Source: Pelotomaculum sp.
GTDB taxonomy: Bacteria > Bacillota > Desulfotomaculia > Desulfotomaculales > Pelotomaculaceae
Assembly: GCA_018435055.1 (NCBI GenBank)
Contig: JAHDOA010000029.1
Span: forward strand, 1 to 45,065
Direction: 5' to 3'
DNA length: 45,065 bases
Shown here: piece after piece, positions 39,359 to 45,065 of the stretch
Layout: each line of letters starts with the position of its first letter
How positions within the stretch are numbered: the stretch's first letter is position 1
Translations under genes and position numbers: made by a program
Notes under the pieces: model-generated
Told to the model about the DNA's origin: nothing
The model's database searches: none
What the model saw: only the letters and a program-made list of their open reading frames with translations

Positions 39359-39805
39359 TTACAATTTAGACACTAAATAATCGAACGCACTTTTCTTCCT
39401 GCCCATTTCGTGGGCTTTCTTTAGAAAAATCCTCCAGTCACAAGACATATCATTAAACTGTTTCCAATACAGCAGTTTCACTTCTTTTAATATCTCTTCT
39501 TCCGTCAGAAAAACTAATTTGCACGGAACCCCGAGAATGTCAAAAGCTTCATCTTTATTTTCTATCTTCACGTTACGGCTACTTTGATGCATCAAGTAAA
39601 AAGCGTGAAACAGCACCAGTTCATTCTGGTCAGCGGGGTCTTTCGACTGCCAAAGGAATAAACCGATTGCTTCTTCTTCGGAAGCACCCTGAGCAAGAGC
39701 CTTTTCGGCCAGGTTGTTTATTACTGTTTGCCGCTGTTTCTCATAAAACAAAGGTAATTTCGGGCCATGTTCATTAATATTTGAACGATAATGAACTTTC
39801 TTCAT
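39359..39805 (-). CDS. Unrecognised 148-residue cytoplasmic protein
   Basis: No known family was recognised. The product is charged and mostly helical, with EKALAQGASEEEAIGLFLWQ and a C-terminal DWRIFLKKAHEMGRKKSAFDYL segment; two cysteines (about 95 and 121) and no membrane segment or signal. It starts ATG 39805 after ATAGGAAT, 15 bases beyond the moeA stop, so it is probably co-transcribed with the molybdenum cofactor genes and ends at the shared terminator. It might be a chaperone or accessory factor for the formate dehydrogenase, but nothing in its sequence proves that. Confidence 0.65.
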   Translation of the reverse strand: MKKVHYRSNINEHGPKLPLFYEKQRQTVINNLAEKALAQGASEEEAIGLFLWQSKDPADQNELVLFHAFYLMHQSSRNVKIENKDEAFDILGVPCKLVFLTEEEILKEVKLLYWKQFNDMSCDWRIFLKKAHEMGRKKSAFDYLVSKL

Positions 39806-39820
39806 TTTTATTTATTCCTA

Positions 39821-41035
39821 TTATCTATTAGAGTCAAGAACTATAACCGACACCTCGGCACCTTTTTCCAACGGGGGCTGGCCCGCAGGAAGGTCGATCA
39901 GCGCATTGCCGTTGTTAAGAAGGCCGCGCAGCATACTGGATTTCTGCCCGGACAGAATAGATACCATTAAACCTTCCTGACAGGATTCCAGATTTGCCTG
40001 TATAAAGCGGCGGGGGCCTCCTCTTTTCGGAAAAGCACTGGCGCATACGGCGGTAACCCGCTCTGGAGCAAAACTTTGGCCTTGCATAACGCGTAAAACG
40101 GGAGCTGCCAGCAGGTGATAGCCTGCCGCGCAAGCCGCCGGATTGCCTGAAAGCGATATGATCAGTTTGCCGTCATAGACTGCCGCGCCGCTGTGGCTGC
40201 CAGGCTTAATCTGTATTTCCCAGAAAAGAAGCTTAGCGCCGGTTTGCCTCACAGCCCAAAGGGCCTGGTCGCATTCCCCTTTGGCGGTCCCGCCTGTTGT
40301 AAGTACAATATCAGCCTGGCGGAGCAGCTTTTCCAGCATATTTTTAATTTTCGACAGGTCACCTTCACCGGCAAGTTCTACACCTGTAACCTGTGCCCCG
40401 TTACGCATGGCAAGGGTAGCGAGAAAAGGTCCGTTGCTGTCCCTGATCTGGCCGGGCAAGGGCTTTGCCTGGCAGGGAACGATACCCTGTCCCAATCCTA
40501 AAACAGCTACCCGGGGACGTCTGAACACTGCAACTTCACTCATCCCAAACGCCGCCAATACACCAATTGCTCCCGGGTTTAAGGCTGTACCCCGCCGTAC
40601 CAGCAAATCACCGGCCTTAAAATCCTCTCCCTGGGGCCGTATATTTTCGCCAGGCGGCGTGTCTCCCGCAAATTTAAGGAGATCCCCCTCCAGTCGGGTT
40701 ATCTCTTGCGGGATCACTGAACCAGTTCCATCCGGCACCGGACCGCCTGTTACAACTCCGGCGGCCTGACCGGGACTTAGTTCGAAACCCGGCATTACTC
40801 CGGGTTTTAATATTTCTATTATCCTGCAACTATGGTTTTTTATCTCCTTATCTGCAGACACAGCGAAGCCGTCCACCGCAGACTTGTTGCAAGGCGGTAG
40901 GTCATGGGGGGCATGCACATCCCGGTAAATAAAACGGCCTAAAGCGCTCAGCAAAGGAACGGACTCAGCAGGCAAATGAACGATTCGATTATAAATCAGC
41001 TCCTGTGCCTCTTCCAGCTTTACGTTCTCCAACAC
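39821..41035 (-). CDS. moeA: Molybdopterin molybdenumtransferase
   Basis: About 404 residues; GTG 41035 is preferred because GGTGGAGG lies 10 bases upstream, while an earlier GTG (41053) has only a weak site. The family inserts molybdate (or tungstate) into adenylated molybdopterin. Seen are PPCNKSAVDGFAV (the usual SAMDGYA region), TGGPVPDGTGSVIPQE, TTGGTAKGECDQALW (MoCF signature) and SLSGNPAACAAGY, with a C-terminal beta domain. The motifs differ somewhat from E. coli MoeA, so metal selectivity may differ. It lies between the MoeA-like gene at 41064 and the unknown gene at 39359. Confidence 0.85.
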   Translation of the reverse strand: MLENVKLEEAQELIYNRIVHLPAESVPLLSALGRFIYRDVHAPHDLPPCNKSAVDGFAVSADKEIKNHSCRIIEILKPGVMPGFELSPGQAAGVVTGGPVPDGTGSVIPQEITRLEGDLLKFAGDTPPGENIRPQGEDFKAGDLLVRRGTALNPGAIGVLAAFGMSEVAVFRRPRVAVLGLGQGIVPCQAKPLPGQIRDSNGPFLATLAMRNGAQVTGVELAGEGDLSKIKNMLEKLLRQADIVLTTGGTAKGECDQALWAVRQTGAKLLFWEIQIKPGSHSGAAVYDGKLIISLSGNPAACAAGYHLLAAPVLRVMQGQSFAPERVTAVCASAFPKRGGPRRFIQANLESCQEGLMVSILSGQKSSMLRGLLNNGNALIDLPAGQPPLEKGAEVSVIVLDSNR

Positions 41036-41063
41036 CTGGTTACTTACCTCCACCTAACTTCTC

Positions 41064-42086
41064 TCATGATTTACCGAAAGAACATGCCGGATAATGACAC
41101 TCCTGGCACTCACCACACAGCCCGCCGTGCCCCAGTGCCACAATTTCCGGCTGGCTGACGCGCTCTCCCGCGAAAATGCGCGGCAGGATTAGATCAAGAA
41201 TAGTCACACTGTTAAACATTACACAGCCTGGCAAACCACACACCGGGACATGTCCCAGGTAAGCCATCATAAACATGGAACCCGGCAAGGACGGCGCCCC
41301 GTAAGATACCACCTCTGCCCCGGTTGCCCTGATGCCTATAGGGGTAACATCATCCGGATCGACCGACATGCCTCCTGTAACCAACACCAGTTCCGCCCCC
41401 TCGGCGACAAACTGGTGAATCTCCCTGGAAATCATAACCGGGTCATCCGGCACAATCACCTGGCCCAGGACCCTGGCTCCAAAGGGTGCTGTTTTTTGCT
41501 TTATTATACTACAAAAACCGTCCTGAATGCGACCGGAATAAACCTCACTGCCTGTGGTCACCACTCCCAGCCAAAGAGGCTGATACGGTTTTACAGTGAT
41601 CAGGGGCCCGGTCTGACTGCAAATTCCTTCGGCTTCCTCCAGGAGGTCACGGCGGATTGCTAGAGGGGTCACCCTGGTCCCGGCGACTATCTGACCTTTA
41701 GTTACGGTCCGGTTATTATGCGCGGTTGCCATGATCACATCTTCCAGGTTATTAAGCCTGTTCAGCCGGTCTACGTCAATTTTAAGGAGGCCATCATGTA
41801 CAGCCCGGAGGTTGACCCTGCCCTGGTTGGGCTGATCCCACTGCAGGCCTGGCCCGGCGGCATGCCGGGCCAGGCTCAAAGCAGCTTCGTCTTCATGGAT
41901 CAAACTGTCTCCAGTTTCCCATACATAGATATGTTCTTTACCCATATCCAGGAGGGTCGGGATATCCCCGGGAGTGATGACCTGCCCCCTGCGGAAAGCG
42001 CGGCCTTTTTCACGACCGGGTATTATTCTGGTAATGTCGTGGCATAGGACCATGCCGGCCGCCTCGGTAACAAGCACCTTCCTCAT
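41064..42086 (-). CDS. MoeA/MogA-like molybdopterin-binding protein with C-terminal cysteine cluster
   Basis: A 340-residue protein with the MoCF-biosynthesis fold: GVVTTGSEVYSGRIQDGF, VLVTGGMSVDPDDVTP and GLPGCVMFNSVTILDLILPR. It lacks the N-terminal domains of full MoeA and has an N-terminal segment with AGMVLCHDITRIIPGREKG instead. The end, GGLCGECQECHYPACSFG, has four cysteines that could bind a metal or Fe-S cluster. It lies between fdhA and moeA with short gaps, so it probably handles cofactor for this formate dehydrogenase. Start ATG 42086 has TAGGAGG. Confidence 0.82.
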   Translation of the reverse strand: MRKVLVTEAAGMVLCHDITRIIPGREKGRAFRRGQVITPGDIPTLLDMGKEHIYVWETGDSLIHEDEAALSLARHAAGPGLQWDQPNQGRVNLRAVHDGLLKIDVDRLNRLNNLEDVIMATAHNNRTVTKGQIVAGTRVTPLAIRRDLLEEAEGICSQTGPLITVKPYQPLWLGVVTTGSEVYSGRIQDGFCSIIKQKTAPFGARVLGQVIVPDDPVMISREIHQFVAEGAELVLVTGGMSVDPDDVTPIGIRATGAEVVSYGAPSLPGSMFMMAYLGHVPVCGLPGCVMFNSVTILDLILPRIFAGERVSQPEIVALGHGGLCGECQECHYPACSFGKS

Positions 42087-42097
42087 TTACAAACCTC

Positions 42098-44776
42098 CTA
42101 GGCTTTTTCTACTTTTACTGCGGCAACCTTGTACTCACCTGTCTTGGTTATCGGATCCAGTCCTTCGCTGGTTATGGCGTTGGTCGGGCTCGCCGCATAG
42201 TGGAACGACATCCAGATCATGCCGGGCGGCACCCTGTCGGTGACTTTGGCTCTGGCGGTTATCGAGCCGCGCCTGGAGGTGACTTTAATCATGTCACCGT
42301 TTTCCACACCGAGCTTGCATGCATCATCGGGGTTCACCTCGGAATGCTCTTCCGACCACATGCTTTGAATGCCCTTAGAATACGGTGTGGTAACATTGTA
42401 ATGCTGCAGGATCCGGCCGGTGTTGAGCAGGAACGGGTATTCCTCGTCCGGTACTTCCTGGGGAGGAATGTGGTCAATGCCCTGGAAAAGACCCTTGCCG
42501 CGGGTAAACGACGCAGCGTGCAGGCAAGCTGTACCCGGGTGGTCGCAGCTCTGGCACGGCCACTGGATGCCCTTTTCTTCCAGCCTTTCATAGGTAATAC
42601 CGGTCAGGGACGGCGAGAGGGAAGCCATTTCGTCCCAGATCTCCTCCGGGTCGTTGTATTCCATCGGGTACCCCATCTTGGCGCTCATAGCCATGATTGT
42701 CTGCCAGTTGCCCTGGCCCGGTACCGGTTCAATAGCCTTGCGCACTCTCTGCACGCGGCGCTCAGTGCTGGTAAAGGTGCCGTTGGTCTCCGCAAAGCTG
42801 GCGGCCGGCAGGATTACATCCGCGTATTCAGCCGTCTCGGTCAGGAAGAGCTCCTGCACTACCAGGAATTCCAGCTTATCCAGGCCTTTGCGGATATGGT
42901 TGCTGTTGGGGTCGGTAAGCACCGGGTTCTCGCCGAGAATGTACATGGCTTTTACCTGACCATTATTAGCCGCATCAAACATCTGCGGGATCATCAGGCC
43001 GACTTTATCCGGCAGGGAAACGCCCCAGGCCTGTTCAAATTTCTTACGGACATCGGTGTTTATAACAGGCTGGTAGCCGGAGTAGACGTTCGGCAAAGCA
43101 CCCATGTCGCAGGCGCCCTGCACGTTGTTCTGGCCCCGGATCGGGTTCACACCCGTGCCTGGCCTTCCCAAATGGCCGGTGAGCATGGCCAGGTTGGCGC
43201 AGCTCATAACGTTTTGTGTGCCGCAGATATGTTCAGTTATACCCAGCGTATAGAAGAGCATAGCCCGGTCCGTGGTGGCGTACAGGCGTGCCACAGCGTA
43301 AAGGTCATCTTCGGATATACCGGTCAGCTTGGAAACATAATCGGGGGTGTAGTTTTTGACGGTGGACTCTAGTGCTTCAAAATTCTCGCATCTCGTCTCC
43401 ACGAAATTCTTGTCATAGAGTCCTTCCTTGATGATGATGTGCATCAAACCGTTCAGAAAGGGAATGTCGGTACCGGAGTTAATGCGCAGCCAGTAGTCTG
43501 CTTCCTCCGCCAGGTCAATGCGCCGCGGGTCGACAACGATCAGCTTGGCGCCGTTGCGCTTGGCCTGCCGCATTTTATAACCGATAATCGGGTGGGCCTC
43601 AGTGGTGTTGGTGCCTATCAGCATCATCAACTGGGCGTCAGTGGTAATTTCATTGATGGAGTTGGTCATCGCGCCGCTTCCGAATGATTGGGCCAAACCG
43701 GCCACAGTAGGCGCGTGTCAGGTACGGGCACAGTGGTCAACGTTATTAGTGCCCATCACCGCCCTGGTAAATTTTTGCACCAGGTAGTTTTCCTCGTTGG
43801 TACACCTGGCGGAACTTAAAGCCGCGAAAGAATCGGGGCCGTTCTTTTCTTTGATTTCCTTCAGGCTTTTGGCGATCAGATCCAAGGCTTCTTCCCAGGA
43901 TGTTTCCACGAATTTGCCGTCTTTTTTAATTAACGGGGTGGTGAGACGGTTTTCGTTATTAACGAAATCCCAGCCAAACCTACCCTTGATGCACAGGGCG
44001 CGGCCGTTCACCGGGGCGCTGGAGTTGGAAGTCACGCCGATAAGTTTGCCGTCTTTAACGTTCAGGTCAAAATTGCAGCCGGTGCCGCAGAAGGGGCAGG
44101 TAGTCTTGACTTTTGTAATCTCCCAGCGGCGTCCTTGACCTGCCATCTGTCTCTCGGTCAAAGCGCCGGTCGGGCAGACCGACACGCACTGACCGCAGTA
44201 AACGCAGTTGGATTCCACCAGTTCTTCATCATAAAAGGGCGCGACTTTGCTGTTGAAGCCCCTGTAAATGAAATCTATAGTATCCTGGCCGGTGATCTCA
44301 GCGCAAGCCCGCACGCACCTGCCACACAAAATACACTTGTTCATATCACGGACGATAAATGGATTGCTCATCTCGATTGGGTAATGATGCTTATCACCCT
44401 TGAATATGCTTTCCTTCACGCCGTATTCATAACACAGTTCAGCAAGGTTGCAGTCACCCATCTTTTCGCAGGTCATGCAGTCCAGCGGGTGGTTGGCGAC
44501 CAGTAGATCGAGCATCATTTTCCTTGCTTCCATTACAGCCGGCGAATGTGTCTGTACATCCATTCCAGGTGCCACGGCAGCAGCGCAGGAGGCTACCAGG
44601 GCACGTGCGCCTTTTACTTCGACCACACACATGCGGCAGGCGCCGACGGAACTAAGTTCCTCCAAAAAGCAGAGCGTAGGTATTTTTATTCCCATTTGTT
44701 CTGCGGCTTTTAGAATTGTGGTCCCGGCAGGGACTTCAATTTCTATACCGTTAATGGTCAATTTGACCATTTCCAT
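42098..44776 (-). CDS. fdhA: Selenocysteine-containing formate dehydrogenase catalytic subunit with NuoG-like N-terminus
   Basis: One 892-residue gene crosses an in-frame TGA at 43718-43720: VDHCART-Sec353-HAPTVAGLAQSF continues in the same frame. Fe-S sites: [2Fe-2S] C36, C47, C50, C64; H96, C100, C103, C109; two ferredoxin clusters C148/C151/C154/C158 and C191/C194/C197/C201; and C227, C230, C234, C262 before the molybdopterin domain. The C-terminal Molydop_binding domain includes NPDDACKLGVENGDMIKVTS. It oxidises formate or reduces CO2, Mo or W bound by Sec. The NuoG-like front end and the NuoF-like gene upstream suggest an NAD(H)- or ferredoxin-linked, possibly electron-bifurcating complex. 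Annotation tools that do not allow Sec would split it. Start ATG 44776 has GGGAGGAG. Confidence 0.93.
43683..43720 (-). promoter_or_regulatory. UGA selenocysteine codon and bacterial SECIS element
   Basis: Directly 3' of the UGA the mRNA can fold into a small hairpin with stem TGGCC/GGCCCA and an apical loop containing GGUUU, as in E. coli fdhF (loop GGUCU at the same distance). This recruits SelB-Sec-tRNA. Confidence 0.75.
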
Positions 44777-44874
44777 AAAATTTCACTCCTCCCTATAATC
44801 AAGTCAGCTAACGCTATTTACTAAAGGTGTTCATACTGCCTTCTACCCTCTTTTAAGCAATTAGGCCATGCTCT

Positions 44875-44891
44875 TTTGTGAATTTCACAAA
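44875..44891. promoter_or_regulatory. Perfect dyad between NuoF-like gene and fdhA
   Basis: TTTGTGAA-T-TTCACAAA (8-bp arms, one-base centre) lies 33 bases after the upstream stop and about 100 bases before fdhA. The half-sites resemble TTGTGAA of Rex or CRP/FNR sites, but the spacing is tighter, so the binding factor is uncertain. Confidence 0.4.
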
Positions 44892-44924
44892 TTACTGGCT
44901 GCTGCTTCTTGCAGATAAAGCCTA

Positions 44925-45065
44925 TTACGCCTTGACGATGGCGTCGAATTTACATTTTTGGATACAGCCGCCGCACTTGATGCACAGTTCAGTATCGATC
45001 TTATGCGGTTCTTTCTTTTCGCCGGTTATGGCTCCCGCCGGGCAGGCCCTGAGGCAGGCGCCGCA
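44925..45065 (-). CDS. NuoF/HydB-like subunit, C-terminal ferredoxin domain (5' end beyond window)
   Basis: The last 46 codons of a gene that begins beyond the right edge. They encode CGACLRACPAGAITGEKK and CIKCGGCIQKCKFDAI, two 4Fe-4S cysteine sets as found at the C-terminus of NuoF-like flavoproteins in bifurcating hydrogenases and NADH-linked formate dehydrogenases. Its position just upstream of fdhA, same strand, fits a soluble Fdh complex that couples formate to NAD(H) and ferredoxin. FMN and NADH domains would lie outside the window, so the identification as NuoF is by context. Confidence 0.8.
   Translation of the reverse strand, partial: CGACLRACPAGAITGEKKEPHKIDTELCIKCGGCIQKCKFDAIVKA

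Noticed and set aside
42200-43372. 390-codon plus-strand frame opposite fdhA
   Set aside because: Antisense to a highly conserved formate dehydrogenase domain; no similarity or ribosome site.
42098-43705. Second half of fdhA as a separate short gene starting at 43705
   Set aside because: The GTG has no ribosome site, and the frame is continuous across a UGA in the conserved selenocysteine position.

Overview
The window looks like chromosome of an anaerobic, S-layer-bearing, monoderm Firmicute, most like the Peptococcaceae (Pelotomaculum/Desulfotomaculum type). The evidence is many S-layer homology (SLH) proteins, strong Shine-Dalgarno sites, lipobox lipoproteins, a selenocysteine formate dehydrogenase with a NuoG-like front end next to a NuoF-like subunit, and a dense molybdenum/tungsten theme. 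The genus is inference. Almost every gene is on the minus strand; only the HTH/PBP-like regulator (38284-39252) reads plus.

Layout. 1-1682: start of a large SLH surface protein behind two tandem structured leader RNAs. 2294-11336: a catabolic-looking cluster with a HisC-type aminotransferase, a zinc alcohol dehydrogenase, two unequal HisD-type dehydrogenases and a ribose-type ABC importer, without other his genes. 11678-28569: a surface-protein island. A module that resembles the sulfite-oxidase fold but lacks the usual molybdopterin cysteine recurs in a lipoprotein, two SLH proteins, a membrane-anchored protein and a 1759-residue giant protein; a MotA/TolQ/ExbB homologue and a DUF2149 protein sit inside the same operon. 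A purple-acid-phosphatase-like enzyme and another SLH protein also lie here. 29147-33325: a YkoEDC-like ECF transporter whose S component is fused to the same module, plus a small-molecule-kinase-like gene. 33714-36723: modABC plus a DUF364 protein. 37158-39252: a TrmO-like/FmdE-like fusion and a divergent regulator. 39359-45065: an unknown gene, moeA, a MoeA-like protein, selenocysteine fdhA, and the end of a NuoF-like gene.

The main discovery candidate is a family of four leader RNAs (around 1820-1925, 1981-2079, 28921-29025 and 33421-33526, all minus strand). Each has a roughly 10-bp hairpin capped by GAAA whose stem is kept by compensatory changes, preceded by a CCTAAG...TAYGG pair resembling the 11-nt GAAA tetraloop receptor, and most are followed by a terminator hairpin. 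They precede the SLH gene, the giant surface protein and the ECF S component. I could not match them to a riboswitch consensus I can recite, but Moco and c-di-GMP-I riboswitches also use tetraloop/receptor contacts, so a known class is not excluded.

Working model (inference): the leader RNAs sense a metal, cofactor or second messenger and control a wall-to-membrane system that carries one binding module at several depths of the envelope, energised by an ExbB-like channel and ending at an ECF importer. The Mo/W uptake, cofactor insertion and formate dehydrogenase genes beside it make a cofactor or metal theme plausible, but the ligand is unknown.
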